This document shows, piece by piece, positions 8,182 through 17,888 of a stretch of 64,000 nt of DNA (within the stretch, counting starts at the first letter, position 1; every line of letters starts with the position of its first letter). The notes below the pieces were generated by a model. It was not told the DNA's origin and did not search any database. It was given only the letters and a program-made list of their open reading frames with translations. The stretch spans positions 2,344,501 through 2,408,500 of the forward strand of contig NZ_CP080429.1 in NCBI RefSeq assembly GCF_019613795.1. The letters run 5' to 3'. Position numbers and translations under genes: made by a program. Source of the stretch: Flavobacterium litorale. GTDB lineage: Bacteria; Bacteroidota; Bacteroidia; Flavobacteriales; Flavobacteriaceae.

Positions 8182-8841
8182 TTACTCTTTTTCGCGCCAT
8201 TGAGCTGTTATTGCAGGATAATCTATCGGGAAAGCAGGGTCTTGCGCTGGTAACCTATGTTCCCTAAACGCTTTAAGTAAAAAACCTTCAATTAAATAAT
8301 CTTCGGGTACCGTAGCTGGGCTATACTCCGTTTTTAAATTAATATCAAACATTTTAGCAATTCGGCTGGACCAAAATGCTTTCCAACCACTTTTATATTC
8401 TTTTATTAAGTCAAAAGTAGTTTCTCCAGTTTGCCTGTGTATTAACTTTACTAGTATTTGCCCATCTTTACGAGATAATTTTTTGAGTTGTGCCTCAAAC
8501 TCATCTTCAAGGTATTTTTCTACAATTTTAGAGTATTTTTTCTTTTCACGCTTGGTTTTCAACTTTGCCATGGTAGCATTTAGTCGCGTTAATCTTTCGG
8601 CAGCTATTTTAGCATAAGGGTACACTTTTAACACCCTGCGTCTTAAAATATACAGTCGTTTTCGCTCGGCTTTGGATATGGTATCTTTCAGATTAGAAAT
8701 TACAATTTCTTCCATCTGCATGTTAAAAACAATCGAGTCATTTTCAACCACATTCTTTACCGTATCGGTTACAACTTCTTGCGCGTTTGCTGTAACCATA
8801 CACGTTAACACGAAAAAGAATAACAAACGTATTTTTACCAT
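8182..8841 (-). CDS. DUF4294 family exported protein
   Basis: A 219-residue protein with a signal peptide (LLFFFVLTCMVTANAQ), then a basic, helical domain with the DUF4294 signature ERKRLYILRRRVLKVYPYAKIAAERL and a conserved FDLIKEYKSGWKAFW. The family is confined to Bacteroidota and its role is unknown; a periplasmic location is inferred from the signal. It is divergent from the M42 peptidase gene. Confidence 0.8.
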   Translation of the reverse strand: MVKIRLLFFFVLTCMVTANAQEVVTDTVKNVVENDSIVFNMQMEEIVISNLKDTISKAERKRLYILRRRVLKVYPYAKIAAERLTRLNATMAKLKTKREKKKYSKIVEKYLEDEFEAQLKKLSRKDGQILVKLIHRQTGETTFDLIKEYKSGWKAFWSSRIAKMFDINLKTEYSPATVPEDYLIEGFLLKAFREHRLPAQDPAFPIDYPAITAQWREKE

Positions 8842-8924
8842 CGAAAAAAATTTAGTTCAAAAATATACATTTATACACAACTCTGTTTTCAAATTTATAT
8901 TTTAGCAGAAAAATACAACAAAAT

Positions 8925-10013
8925 ATGGCGTCAAAATCAATATTGAACGATAATTCAATTGCATTTCTAGAAAAATATCTTAATAATCCATCACCAACAG
9001 GTTTTGAGTCTGAAGGACAAAAAATATGGATGGAGTATTTAAAACCTTACGTTGATACTTTTATTACTGACACTTATGGTACGGCTGTGGGGATTATTAA
9101 CCCCGATGCTCCTTATAAAATAGTTATAGAAGGACACTCCGACGAGATTTCGTGGTACGTTAACTATATTACCGATAATGGGCTTGTATACGTTATTCGT
9201 AACGGTGGCTCCGACCACATGATTGCTCCCTCTAAACGTGTCAATATCCATACCAAAAAAGGTATTGTAAAAGGTGTATTTGGGTGGCCAGCCATACATA
9301 CCCGCAAAGGGGATAAGGATGTAGTACCTAAAATAGAGAATATTTTTATTGATTTGGGTTGTAACAACAAAGAGGAGGTTGAAGCTTTGGGCGTACATGT
9401 TGGATGTGTTATTACGTACCCTGATGAGTTTATGGTACTAAACGAAAACAAATTTGTATGCCGTGCTATAGATAACCGTATTGGAGGGTTTATGATTGCT
9501 GAAGTTGCTAGATTATTACACGAAAATAAAAAGAAGTTGCCTTTTGGATTGTACATAACCAATGCTGTACAAGAAGAAGTTGGACTTAGAGGTGCGGAAA
9601 TGATTACGGAAACAATACAACCTAATGCTGCTATTGTTACCGATGTTTGCCACGATAGCACTACACCTATGATTGATAAGCATATTGAGGGGGAAACAAA
9701 AATTGGTAACGGTCCTGTTGTTACCTACGCCCCTGCTGTACAAAATAATTTACGTGAGTTAATATTGGATACGGCTACTAAAAACGAAATTCCGTTTCAA
9801 CGATTAGCATCGTCTCGTGTTACAGGTACTGATACAGATGCTTTTGCTTATAGTAACGGCGGTGTAGCATCGGCACTTATATCGTTACCATTACGATATA
9901 TGCACACTACTGTAGAGATGGTGCATAGGGATGATGTTGAAAATGTGATAAAATTGATTTACGAAACATTATTAAACATCGAAAACGAAGCTACATTCTC
10001 TTACTTCGATTAA
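8925..10013 (+). CDS. M42 family metallopeptidase
   Basis: A 362-residue cytoplasmic aminopeptidase of the M42 (glutamyl aminopeptidase / tetrahedral TET) family. The two-metal site residues are in place: His71 in GHSDEIS, Asp183 in AIDNRIGG, the general-base pair Glu217-Glu218 in QEEVGLRG, Asp240 and His327 in RYMHTTVEM. Family members form dodecameric shells that trim peptides released by larger proteases. An endoglucanase label sometimes given to this family is unlikely. The gene is alone on its strand and ends in a clear terminator. Confidence 0.92.
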   Translation: MASKSILNDNSIAFLEKYLNNPSPTGFESEGQKIWMEYLKPYVDTFITDTYGTAVGIINPDAPYKIVIEGHSDEISWYVNYITDNGLVYVIRNGGSDHMIAPSKRVNIHTKKGIVKGVFGWPAIHTRKGDKDVVPKIENIFIDLGCNNKEEVEALGVHVGCVITYPDEFMVLNENKFVCRAIDNRIGGFMIAEVARLLHENKKKLPFGLYITNAVQEEVGLRGAEMITETIQPNAAIVTDVCHDSTTPMIDKHIEGETKIGNGPVVTYAPAVQNNLRELILDTATKNEIPFQRLASSRVTGTDTDAFAYSNGGVASALISLPLRYMHTTVEMVHRDDVENVIKLIYETLLNIENEATFSYFD

Positions 10014-10036
10014 TTGTTTACAAGATAGATGAATAC

Positions 10037-10065
10037 AAAAAAGCACCATTACTGGTGCTTTTTTT
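10037..10065 (+). terminator. Terminator after the M42 peptidase gene
   Basis: AAAAAAGCACCA and TGGTGCTTTTTT pair around a TTAC loop, with a T-run after it. The A-run before it makes it usable in both directions. Confidence 0.85.
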
Positions 10066-10101
10066 AACTAACTAAACTCATTTTAATAAAGAAATAATAA
10101 T

Positions 10102-10506
10102 TTAAGCCTCTATTGCTTCTTTTAAAATTACTGCCGATTCGTTTGCATTAGAAAGTTCTGCATGTTTTAATGCTGTAAACCCTCTATCGTCAGTAATTTT
10201 TAATTTTGCACCGTTGGCAATTAATATTTTTACAATTTCAGCACGATTATAGCGTGCCGCTAACATAAGTGGTGTAAAACCGTTAGACTTTTCGTTTACA
10301 TCGGCTCCGTACTCAATAAACTTTTTAACGGTAGTTACATCGCCCTTGCAAATTGCCATGGCTAATGGTGTTGATGCGTTGTACTTAACAACTGTTTCAA
10401 CAGCTACTTTGTTGTTACTGTTTGGTACGTTATTGGCATTTGATGCGAATGTTGTACTTCCGAAAGCTACTAGAGCAAGACTTAAATAAATGATCGTTTT
10501 TTTCAT
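10102..10506 (-). CDS. Small exported ankyrin-repeat protein
   Basis: A 134-residue protein with a signal peptide (IIYLSLALVAFGSTTFAS), a short Asn-rich linker, and about two and a half ankyrin repeats from residue 44 on: TPLAMAICKGDVTTVKKFIE, then TPLMLAARYNRAEIVKILI, then a shortened third. Ankyrin repeats bind protein partners; the partner here is unknown. Its own leader of over 200 bp separates it from purC, so it is likely monocistronic. Confidence 0.85.
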   Translation of the reverse strand: MKKTIIYLSLALVAFGSTTFASNANNVPNSNNKVAVETVVKYNASTPLAMAICKGDVTTVKKFIEYGADVNEKSNGFTPLMLAARYNRAEIVKILIANGAKLKITDDRGFTALKHAELSNANESAVILKEAIEA

Positions 10507-10684
10507 GATGTAATGATTTGATGATTAATGATTTGTGATTGATTTCTAATTTAATTTAATTTTCAACGGCTGATTAACCCGTTCATTATAATAGACGCCC
10601 ACAACTAGGATATCGTTACTATATAAAATCGTTTTAACATAACTTTAACAAATCTAAACTTACTATGCTTACATATAAAAACAA

Positions 10685-10710
10685 AACCGCGCCACTATAG
10701 TGGCGCGGTT
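10685..10710 (-). terminator. Terminator of purC
   Basis: The perfect 26-bp palindrome AACCGCGCCACTATAGTGGCGCGGTT is followed on the minus strand by TTGTTTTTA. It lies 22 bp after the purC stop. Confidence 0.88.
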
Positions 10711-10731
10711 ACAGCTATTTTTTATATTAAA

Positions 10732-11679
10732 TTACTTATTTAAAAAAGCTACAACATTTTTTTCTATTCGGTTATGTATGTCACCAATATCAGCTTTTGC
10801 AAACTGCTCGCCAGTAATTTTCTCATATAATTCTATATAACGTTCGGATACGCTTGCTATATAAGCATCGTCCATATGGGGTATTTGTTGCCCTTCTTTC
10901 CCCTGAAAATCGTTAGCAATAAGCCATTGTCTAACAAACTCTTTGCTAAGTTGTTTTTGTACATCTCCCCTATTTTGGCGTTGTTGGTACCCCTCTGCAT
11001 AAAAATAACGTGAAGAGTCGGGTGTATGTATCTCATCTATCAATACAATTTTACCATCTTTAGTACGACCAAATTCGTACTTGGTATCTACCAATATCAA
11101 TCCGCGCGAAGCGGCTATTTCTGTACCACGCTGAAATAAATCGCGGGTATATTGCTCCAATACCTTGTAATCCTCTTCGGTTACAATACCATTGGTAATA
11201 ATTTCCTCTCTGGATATATCCGCATCGTGTTCGCCATTAGCTGCCTTAGTGGTAGGGGTTATTATGGGCGCAGGGAATTTGTCATTTTCTTTTAGCCCTT
11301 CGGGTAGTTCAACACCGCACAATACACGTTTGCCAGCAGCATATTCGCGTGCTGCATGCCCCGATAAATAGCCGCGTATTACCATCTCTACTTTAAAAGG
11401 CTCACATAAGTGCCCCACCGCTACGTTAGGGTCGGGAGTATCAATTAACCAGTTGGGTACAATATCTTCGGTTAAACGCATAAACTTGGTTGCTATTTGG
11501 TTTAGTATTTGCCCTTTATAAGGTATGCCCTTGGGCATAACAACATCAAAAGCCGAAAGCCTGTCGGTAGCTATCATTACCAAAAGTTCGTCGTTTATAT
11601 TATATACTTCTCTTACCTTACCGCGGTAAACTGATTTTTGATTTGGGAAATTAAAATCGGTACTCGTTATCGTATTCAT
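10732..11679 (-). CDS. purC: Phosphoribosylaminoimidazole-succinocarboxamide synthase
   Basis: The 315-residue protein is the longer PurC form. The N-terminus carries the SAICAR synthetase signature [10 protein letters not shown] and [11 protein letters not shown]. The core has [20 protein letters not shown] and [27 protein letters not shown] (split here only for description) at about 195-225. It ligates aspartate to CAIR with ATP in de novo purine synthesis. phoH lies upstream on the same strand across 147 bp that contain AAACTTT-like repeats. Confidence 0.96.
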   Translation of the reverse strand: MNTITSTDFNFPNQKSVYRGKVREVYNINDELLVMIATDRLSAFDVVMPKGIPYKGQILNQIATKFMRLTEDIVPNWLIDTPDPNVAVGHLCEPFKVEMVIRGYLSGHAAREYAAGKRVLCGVELPEGLKENDKFPAPIITPTTKAANGEHDADISREEIITNGIVTEEDYKVLEQYTRDLFQRGTEIAASRGLILVDTKYEFGRTKDGKIVLIDEIHTPDSSRYFYAEGYQQRQNRGDVQKQLSKEFVRQWLIANDFQGKEGQQIPHMDDAYIASVSERYIELYEKITGEQFAKADIGDIHNRIEKNVVAFLNK

Positions 11680-11790
11680 GTAGCTATGTTAGTGTAGTTA
11701 AGCTGCAAAAATAATAAAGTTTCTTTCTATATTTTGTTTTTACGTAAAAAAGCAAAACCATTAAAAGTATATACCTCCAATGGCTGCCTT

Positions 11791-11821
11791 AAAACTTTTA
11801 AACTTTATAAACTTTCAACTT
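11791..11821. repeat. Short degenerate AAACTTT repeats
   Basis: Between purC and phoH there are four imperfect units in a row of the type AAACTTT (aaaactttt, aaacttta, taaacttt, caactt). The array ends next to the phoH stop. Its role is unknown; chance in AT-rich DNA is possible. Confidence 0.35.
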
Positions 11822-11826
11822 ATATT

Positions 11827-12774
11827 TTAATCATGATTTTCAATAGCCTTATACGCATCAATAACCCTTTTAACAAGCCTGTGGCGTACCACATCTTTAT
11901 CGTCCAAGTAGAGCATACCAATACCCTGAACGTCTTTTAATACCAACAAGGCTTCTTTAAGCCCCGATATGGTACGGCGTGGCAAATCTACCTGCCCAGG
12001 GTCGCCCGTAATCATAAACTTAGCACTTTTACCCATACGGGTTAAAAACATCTTCATTTGGGAGTGGGTTGTATTTTGGGCTTCATCTAATATTACAAAA
12101 GCATTATCCAACGTACGCCCGCGCATAAATGCCAATGGTGCTATTTGTACAATTCCTTTAAGTATATAGTCCTCTAGTTTTTCGGGCGGAATCATATCGC
12201 GTAAAGCATCATACAAAGGCTGCATGTAGGGGTCTAGCTTTTCCTTCATATCACCAGGTAAAAAACCTAAGTTCTCTCCTGCTTCTACAGCAGGTCGGGT
12301 AAGTATAATACGTTTTACACGTTTTTCTTTTAATGCTTTAACGGCAAGTGCCACACCTGTATAGGTTTTACCTGTACCCGCAGGACCAACGGCAAAAACC
12401 ATATCATTCTTTGCCATTAAATCCACTAGCTTCTGTTGGTTGGGTGTCATGGCTTTTATAAGCTTCCCACCAAGCCCGTGTACCAGTATATTATCACTAG
12501 GACTCATGTGTTCTACCTGATGGTCACTTTGTATAACACGCTCTATAACATTATCATCAATGTTATTGTAGCGCGAAAAGTGAAGCATTAGTCTTTTAAA
12601 CCTTTTTTCAAACTCATCGAGTACAGACTCTTCTCCAAATGCCTTTAGTGTAGTACCTCGGGCAACTATTTTGAGTTTAGGATAATATTTTTTAATCGTT
12701 TCAAGGTGAGAGTCACGCGTACCCCAAAAATCTTTCGGGGCAATGTCTACTAGTTCGATTATTCTTTCGTTCAA
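11827..12774 (-). CDS. phoH: PhoH-like ATPase
   Basis: A 315-residue protein with a small N-terminal domain and a PhoH P-loop ATPase domain: Walker A GPAGTGKT near residues 134-141, the motif LTRPAVEAGENLGFLPGDM, and Walker B FVILDEAQNTT. Family members of the YbeZ type act with the YbeY endoribonuclease in rRNA and RNA metabolism. No ybeY is visible here. The start is a TTG at 12774: an in-frame stop lies five codons upstream, no ATG is nearby, and NERIIELVDIAPKDF fits the family N-terminus. Confidence 0.92.
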   Translation of the reverse strand: MNERIIELVDIAPKDFWGTRDSHLETIKKYYPKLKIVARGTTLKAFGEESVLDEFEKRFKRLMLHFSRYNNIDDNVIERVIQSDHQVEHMSPSDNILVHGLGGKLIKAMTPNQQKLVDLMAKNDMVFAVGPAGTGKTYTGVALAVKALKEKRVKRIILTRPAVEAGENLGFLPGDMKEKLDPYMQPLYDALRDMIPPEKLEDYILKGIVQIAPLAFMRGRTLDNAFVILDEAQNTTHSQMKMFLTRMGKSAKFMITGDPGQVDLPRRTISGLKEALLVLKDVQGIGMLYLDDKDVVRHRLVKRVIDAYKAIENHD

Positions 12775-12815
12775 AAGCAGTGTTTTTTAATTAAAGATAA
12801 TAGCTATATAATTAT

Positions 12816-12823
12816 TAGCTTTG
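12816..12823 (+). promoter_or_regulatory. -7 box TAGCTTTG upstream of the SAM hydrolase gene
   Basis: A full TAnnTTTG match 55 bp before the ATG at 12879. The predicted leader contains an imperfect hairpin at 12834-12855 (TAGTGAAATT against AATCTCACTA, one mismatch). Confidence 0.5.
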
Positions 12824-12878
12824 CATTCAAATTTAGTGAAATTTTAATCTCACTATTATAAAAGTTTTACACAATTTT

Positions 12879-13739
12879 ATGTCAATAATTACCCTAACAA
12901 CCGACTTTGGCTTGAAGGACCATTTTGTGGGTGCCCTTAAAGGGAAAATCCTCTCTGAGTTTAGAGAGGCTACTATTGTTGACATTTCGCACCATATTGA
13001 TTTATTTAATACACCCGAAGCAAGTTATATTGTTGAGGCTGCTTACCGAAATTTCCCGAAAGGCACTGTACACTTAATTGGTGTAGATGCAGAGTTAACA
13101 AACGAGTCGCGACACATTGCTATGCAATGGAACGACCACTATTTTATATGTTCGGATAACGGCATTTTAAGCATCTTAACACAAAAAATTGTTCCGCAAA
13201 AAATTGTAGCAATAAACATACACAGCCGTTTTGGGGATGATGCTACTGAGATGGATGTATTTACAAAAGTAGCCATACATTTGGCTAAAGGCGGATTGCT
13301 TAATGTTATTGGCAGAGAAATTACCGAGATTAAAAGCATCCATCAACTACAGCCTACAATTAGTGGCAATAAGGATAAGACTATTTTAAGGGGCTATGTG
13401 GTATATATAGACCATTTTGGCAACTGTGTAACCAACATTACTAAAAAGCTGTTTAAGGAGGTAGGGCTTGGACGCGATTACGAGATAACTTTTAATACCA
13501 AAACTATAAAACGTATTAACAGGAATTACTCTGATTTTAAACTGAATAATCCATTTTCATTAAAAGATTACGAGGGCGAGAAACTAGCACTATTTAACGA
13601 GGCTGGTTTTTTAGAAATTGCCTTGTACCGCAGCAATCCATCTACAGTAGGCTCGGCACGCTCGCTACTGGGGTTAAAGTACAGGGATGTAGTTTGTATT
13701 ACGTTTACAACACCCGAAAATCTGAAAGAAAACATTTAA
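12879..13739 (+). CDS. S-adenosyl-L-methionine hydroxide adenosyltransferase (DUF62)
   Basis: A 286-residue member of the SAM hydrolase / chlorinase / fluorinase superfamily. The N-terminal domain begins IITLTTDFGLKDHFVGALKG, with the conserved Asp in TDFG and a FICSDNGILS segment. The C-terminal barrel has YIDHFGNCVTNI. Bacterial members of this kind hydrolyse SAM to adenosine and methionine. The Asp-x-x-Asn/His layout in YVVYIDHFGN fits hydrolase rather than halogenase. It is divergent from phoH and followed 32 bp later by an ABM-domain gene. Confidence 0.85.
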   Translation: MSIITLTTDFGLKDHFVGALKGKILSEFREATIVDISHHIDLFNTPEASYIVEAAYRNFPKGTVHLIGVDAELTNESRHIAMQWNDHYFICSDNGILSILTQKIVPQKIVAINIHSRFGDDATEMDVFTKVAIHLAKGGLLNVIGREITEIKSIHQLQPTISGNKDKTILRGYVVYIDHFGNCVTNITKKLFKEVGLGRDYEITFNTKTIKRINRNYSDFKLNNPFSLKDYEGEKLALFNEAGFLEIALYRSNPSTVGSARSLLGLKYRDVVCITFTTPENLKENI

Positions 13740-13771
13740 ATAACTATAATTTTAAGTAATATAAAAATACT

Positions 13772-14068
13772 ATGTTTGTAAGAATTGTAAAAATGAGTTT
13801 TCACGAAGATAAAGTTGATGCATTTCTGGATAATTTCCACGAAGTAAAACAGCACATACGAAACTATCCTGGAAATCGTTTTTTAGAATTGTATAGGGAC
13901 AAGGATAATCCTTCGATATTTTTTACATACAGCTATTGGGAAAATGAAAGTGATTTGGAAAACTACCGTAAATCGGAGCTTTTTAACGAAGTTTGGGCAT
14001 TTACCAAACAACTTTTTAATAATAAGCCACAAGCTTGGAGTGTAGATAAATTAGTAACGTTAGATTAA
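13772..14068 (+). CDS. ABM-domain (antibiotic biosynthesis monooxygenase-like) protein
   Basis: A 98-residue dimeric alpha/beta-barrel protein: VRIVKMSFHEDKVDAFLDNF, then FLELYRDKDNPSIFFTYSYW and the helix ENYRKSELFNEVW. This matches the ABM fold of quinol monooxygenases such as YgiN. Many small members act on unknown substrates or degrade reactive quinones. It sits between the SAM hydrolase gene and gldF with short gaps, so one transcript is plausible, without functional proof. Confidence 0.8.
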   Translation: MFVRIVKMSFHEDKVDAFLDNFHEVKQHIRNYPGNRFLELYRDKDNPSIFFTYSYWENESDLENYRKSELFNEVWAFTKQLFNNKPQAWSVDKLVTLD

Positions 14069-14113
14069 TACTATTACTGGCATACAAATATTTTTAAGAC
14101 TTAATAATAGTAC

Positions 14114-14839
14114 ATGAAAGCTTTATTGCTACGAGAAATAAAATCATTTTTTGGCTCGCCTATAGGCTACCTTGTTATAGCAGTATTTTTATTGCTTAAC
14201 GGGCTTTTTTTATGGGTGTTTGAGGGCGACTTTAATATTTTAAATAGTGGCTTTGCCGACCTTAGTCCGTTTTTTACCCTTGCCCCTTGGATATTAATTT
14301 TCCTTATCCCCGCTGTAACCATGCGCAGTTTTTCTGACGAAAAAAAGCAAGGCACAATAGAACTTTTGTTTACCAAGCCACTTAGCGTATGGCAAATTGT
14401 AAACGGTAAATTTTTAGGTGCTTTAGTAGTAATTACACTCGCCATACTCCCCACATTTGTGTACGTTTTTGTTATTTCCGATTTTGGAAATCCCGAAGGT
14501 AACATTGATATGGGCAGCACCATCGGGTCGTATTTCGGGCTACTATTTTTAGTAGCAGGTTATACCGCCATAGGTATCTTTGCCTCTACCCTATCCGATA
14601 ATCAAATTGTAGCCTTTATAGTAGCCATACTACTTTGCTTCCTCTTCTACTTTGGTTTTGAGGGCATTGCCGAGTATGCTAACTATGCATCACGCTTAGT
14701 AGCAGCATTGGGCATGGAGTCGCATTATAAAAGTATGAGCCGAGGCGTACTCGATACGCGCGATATTATTTATTTTGTTACGATTGCCGTACTATTCTTA
14801 TCGTTTACTGTATTCAAACTTAAATCGCTAAAATGGTAA
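14114..14839 (+). CDS. gldF: Gliding motility ABC transporter permease GldF
   Basis: A 241-residue ABC-2-type permease with six predicted membrane segments. It starts MKALLLREIKSFFGSPIGYL and carries the typical VTMRSFSDEKKQGTIELLFTKP loop, which matches GldF. GldF, GldG and the ATPase GldA form an ABC complex needed for gliding in Flavobacterium johnsoniae, although some gliding species lack it. gldG overlaps its end; gldA is not in the window, as is usual because it is encoded elsewhere. Confidence 0.93.
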   Translation: MKALLLREIKSFFGSPIGYLVIAVFLLLNGLFLWVFEGDFNILNSGFADLSPFFTLAPWILIFLIPAVTMRSFSDEKKQGTIELLFTKPLSVWQIVNGKFLGALVVITLAILPTFVYVFVISDFGNPEGNIDMGSTIGSYFGLLFLVAGYTAIGIFASTLSDNQIVAFIVAILLCFLFYFGFEGIAEYANYASRLVAALGMESHYKSMSRGVLDTRDIIYFVTIAVLFLSFTVFKLKSLKW

Positions 14840-16542
14840 TGAAAACAGGAAAAAAAAATAGCATAAAGCAACTTATCATAACTGTAATAGTATTACTGCT
14901 ACTCAACTTTGTAGGTAATTACTATTTTGAACGTTTTGATCTTACACACGATAAGCGCTACACCCTCTCGCCTACTACATTATCATTGGTAGATAGTGTA
15001 GAAGAACCGCTCTACATTGATGTTTTTTTGGAAGGAGAATTTCCTGGGGAGTTTAAACGATTACAAGACGAAACAAGACAATTACTACAAGAGTTTGAAG
15101 CGTATAACCCAAACATTATATTTCAGTTTGTAAATCCGCTAGAAGATGAAGAAAGTAACCAACAGATAATAGAAGAATTTTATCAGAACGGGCTTACACC
15201 TGTAAGCGTAACAGTAGACGATAAAGGAAAGCAAACCCAAGAAATGGTTTTTCCGTGGGCAATAGCCTCTTACGGTGATAAAGGGGCGAAAATCCAGCTC
15301 TTAAAAAACCAAATGGGTGCTACTACTGCCGAGAAGGTAATAAGCTCCGTACAACACTTGGAGTATGCTTTTGCCGATGCTTTAAACAAAGTAACAAAAG
15401 CCAAAGAGAAAAAAATTGCCATTGTAAAAGGTAACGGCGAAATGCACGACCTGCTTATGGCAGACTTTTTACAGCAAGTACGCGAAAACTATTATATAGC
15501 TCCATTTACACTCGATTCGGTAGCAGATAACCCTGAGAAAACACTTACCGATTTAAAAGAATACGACTTAGCCGTAATTGCAAAACCTACGGAACGTTTT
15601 ACAGAAGAAGAAAAGGAAGTTTTAGACCAATACATTGTAAATGGTGGTAAAACGCTTTGGATGGTAGATGCCGTACAAATAGATATGGATAGCCTGTACA
15701 ACGAAACAGGTACTACACTCGCATTTCCGCGCGATTTAAACCTTGCAGACATGTTTTTTAAATACGGTTTCCGTATTAATGCCGATATTATTAAAGATGA
15801 GCAAGCAACACCCATACAACTCGCCACAGGCTCGGAAGGAAGCGGAACACAGTACCAACAATACCTATGGCGTTACTCGCCATTTGTGTACCCCGACCCT
15901 ACGGTGTACCAAGGTGCCAATCACCCCATTGTAAAAAATCTTGGTGGTATTAAATTCGAATTTACCAACCCTATAGATACCATACAAAATGGTATTAATA
16001 AAAAGGTACTCCTTACTACATCCAAATATTCCAAACCTATAGGCACCCCTATAGAAGTGGAACTCGGTATGGTTGCCGAGCAAACTACCCCGCAAGATTA
16101 TGAAGGCTTTGGGTTTATCCCCGTAGCCGTGCTACTAGAGGGTAAATTTACCTCGATGTACGAAAACAGAATCTTACCATTTAAAAATAAAACCTATAAA
16201 ACTACAGGTAATGAGGGTAAAATGATTGTAATTGCTGATGGCGATATTGTAAAAAATCAACTCGACAAAAACTATCAGCCTTTAGAGCTTGGTTATGATA
16301 AATGGACGAAAAACAGGTACGATAATAAAGAGTTTTTAATAAACTGCGTTAACTACCTACTAGACGATAACGGGCTTATTAACATCCGTAGTAAAGATGT
16401 AGATTTACCATTATTGGATAAACAAAAAGTATACGATAACTATACTACAGCACAGTTTATAACCGTAGGACTACCCCTATTAATTGTACTTATATTCGGG
16501 ATACTTTTTACTTACTTACGAAAAAGAAAATATACCAAATAG
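14833..16542 (+). CDS. gldG: Gliding motility ABC-associated protein GldG
   Basis: A 569-residue protein with an N-terminal membrane anchor (LIITVIVLLLLNFVGNYYF), a large periplasmic domain of the GldG / ABC-type_uncharacterised family, and a C-terminal membrane helix (QFITVGLPLLIVLIFGILFTYL) with a basic tail. The motif FDLTHDKRYTLSPTTLSLV after the first helix is typical. The start may be 14833 or, more likely, the ATG at 14839 that overlaps the gldF stop as TAATG. Tight coupling supports one complex. Confidence 0.92.
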   Translation: MVMKTGKKNSIKQLIITVIVLLLLNFVGNYYFERFDLTHDKRYTLSPTTLSLVDSVEEPLYIDVFLEGEFPGEFKRLQDETRQLLQEFEAYNPNIIFQFVNPLEDEESNQQIIEEFYQNGLTPVSVTVDDKGKQTQEMVFPWAIASYGDKGAKIQLLKNQMGATTAEKVISSVQHLEYAFADALNKVTKAKEKKIAIVKGNGEMHDLLMADFLQQVRENYYIAPFTLDSVADNPEKTLTDLKEYDLAVIAKPTERFTEEEKEVLDQYIVNGGKTLWMVDAVQIDMDSLYNETGTTLAFPRDLNLADMFFKYGFRINADIIKDEQATPIQLATGSEGSGTQYQQYLWRYSPFVYPDPTVYQGANHPIVKNLGGIKFEFTNPIDTIQNGINKKVLLTTSKYSKPIGTPIEVELGMVAEQTTPQDYEGFGFIPVAVLLEGKFTSMYENRILPFKNKTYKTTGNEGKMIVIADGDIVKNQLDKNYQPLELGYDKWTKNRYDNKEFLINCVNYLLDDNGLINIRSKDVDLPLLDKQKVYDNYTTAQFITVGLPLLIVLIFGILFTYLRKRKYTK

Positions 16543-16581
16543 TATTAATAAAAAATATTTCACAATTCGGTAGGATTACGA

Positions 16582-16589
16582 TATATTTG
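16582..16589 (+). promoter_or_regulatory. -7 box TATATTTG upstream of dnaN
   Basis: A full TAnnTTTG match 47 bp before the dnaN ATG, in the 94-bp gap after gldG. It suggests dnaN has its own promoter. Confidence 0.55.
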
Positions 16590-16636
16590 TGAAACGTAAA
16601 ACAAATCCTTTTTTACGCTTAAAATAAACCAACCAA

Positions 16637-17755
16637 ATGAAATTTATAGTATCAAGTTCTTATTTACTAAAACAACTACAAGTATTAGGTAGCGTTATTA
16701 ATAGTAGTAATACATTACCTATATTAGATAATTTCCTTTTTGAATTAGATAATAATGCGTTAACCGTTTCTGCTTCTGATTTAGAGACTACTATGTCGGC
16801 TACATTAGAAATTGATTCAGAAAGCCAAGGGAGTGTTGCTGTACCAGCAAAACTTTTGCTAGAAACGTTAAAAACATTCCCAGAGCAACCCCTTACCTTT
16901 ACTGTAGAGGATAATAATACTATAGAAATAAGTTCTAATTCAGGTAAATATGCTTTGGCGTATGCAGATGGCGAAGAATTCCCAAAAGCCGTATCGTTAG
17001 AAGATCCTTCGGCTACGTTAGTTCCTGCCGAGGTATTAGCTACAGCAGTAAGCAAAACCATATTTGCAGCAGGTAACGATGATTTACGCCCTGTAATGTC
17101 GGGTGTATTTTTCCAATTCTCACCAGAAGGATTAATATTTGTAGCTACCGATGCTCACAAACTAGTAAAATATGCACGTACCGATGTAAAAGCATCACAG
17201 GTTGCCGATTTTATTATGCCTAAAAAACCGCTTACCATATTAAAGGGTATTTTGGGAACATCGGATGCAGAAGTTAAAATTGAATATAACGACTCAAATG
17301 CTACCTTCTCTTTCGATAATTATGTATTAACCTGCCGATTAATTGACGGTAAATATCCTAATTACGAAGCAGTTATACCAAAAGAAAATCCAAACAAACT
17401 ATTAATTAGCCGTACACAGTTTTTAAGCTCTGTACGTCGGGTAGCTATATTCTCGAATAAAACAACGCACCAAATACGCTTAAAAATTGCAGGTACAGAG
17501 TTAAATATATCTGCTGAAGATATTGATTACTCGAACAAAGCTGAAGAGCGTTTAACGTGTGATTATCAAGGCGACGATATGCAAATAGGTTTCAATTCAC
17601 GCTTTCTTACCGAAATGTTGAACAACTTGCATAGCGATGAAATTATGCTCGAAATGTCATTACCTAATCGTGCGGGTATCCTTACCCCTGTTGATGGGTT
17701 GGACGAAGGCGAAACTGTTACCATGCTAGTAATGCCAGTAATGCTTAACAACTAA
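16637..17755 (+). CDS. dnaN: DNA polymerase III beta subunit (sliding clamp)
   Basis: The 372-residue protein has the three repeated clamp domains (about 1-120, 128-245 and 247-372). It opens MKFIVSSSYLLKQLQVLGSVINSSNTLPILDNF and ends in TMLVMPVMLNN, matching the DnaN C-terminal MPMRL-type motif. The homodimer ring tethers DNA polymerase III. It is not next to dnaA here, as in other Bacteroidota. A terminator hairpin follows after about 80 bp. Confidence 0.97.
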   Translation: MKFIVSSSYLLKQLQVLGSVINSSNTLPILDNFLFELDNNALTVSASDLETTMSATLEIDSESQGSVAVPAKLLLETLKTFPEQPLTFTVEDNNTIEISSNSGKYALAYADGEEFPKAVSLEDPSATLVPAEVLATAVSKTIFAAGNDDLRPVMSGVFFQFSPEGLIFVATDAHKLVKYARTDVKASQVADFIMPKKPLTILKGILGTSDAEVKIEYNDSNATFSFDNYVLTCRLIDGKYPNYEAVIPKENPNKLLISRTQFLSSVRRVAIFSNKTTHQIRLKIAGTELNISAEDIDYSNKAEERLTCDYQGDDMQIGFNSRFLTEMLNNLHSDEIMLEMSLPNRAGILTPVDGLDEGETVTMLVMPVMLNN

Positions 17756-17834
17756 AATAATTTTAGTTTGAATATAAAGAAGTAAGATTTTAGGAGCATC
17801 AATAAAAAGCTATTTAATCAACCTTTTATATATA

Positions 17835-17867
17835 AAAAGCCCAGTACATTTAGTTGTACTGGGTTTT
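17835..17867. terminator. Bidirectional terminator between dnaN and the MutS-like gene
   Basis: The arms CCCAGTACA and TGTACTGGG surround a 6-nt loop, with an A-run before and a T-run after. It serves the two converging genes. Confidence 0.85.
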
Positions 17868-17888
17868 TAATTTTATAGTCATCTAAAA

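Noticed and set aside
12879..13739. Fluorinase or chlorinase rather than SAM hydrolase
   Set aside because: There is no halogen-biosynthesis context, and the conserved residues fit the common hydrolase group of this family.
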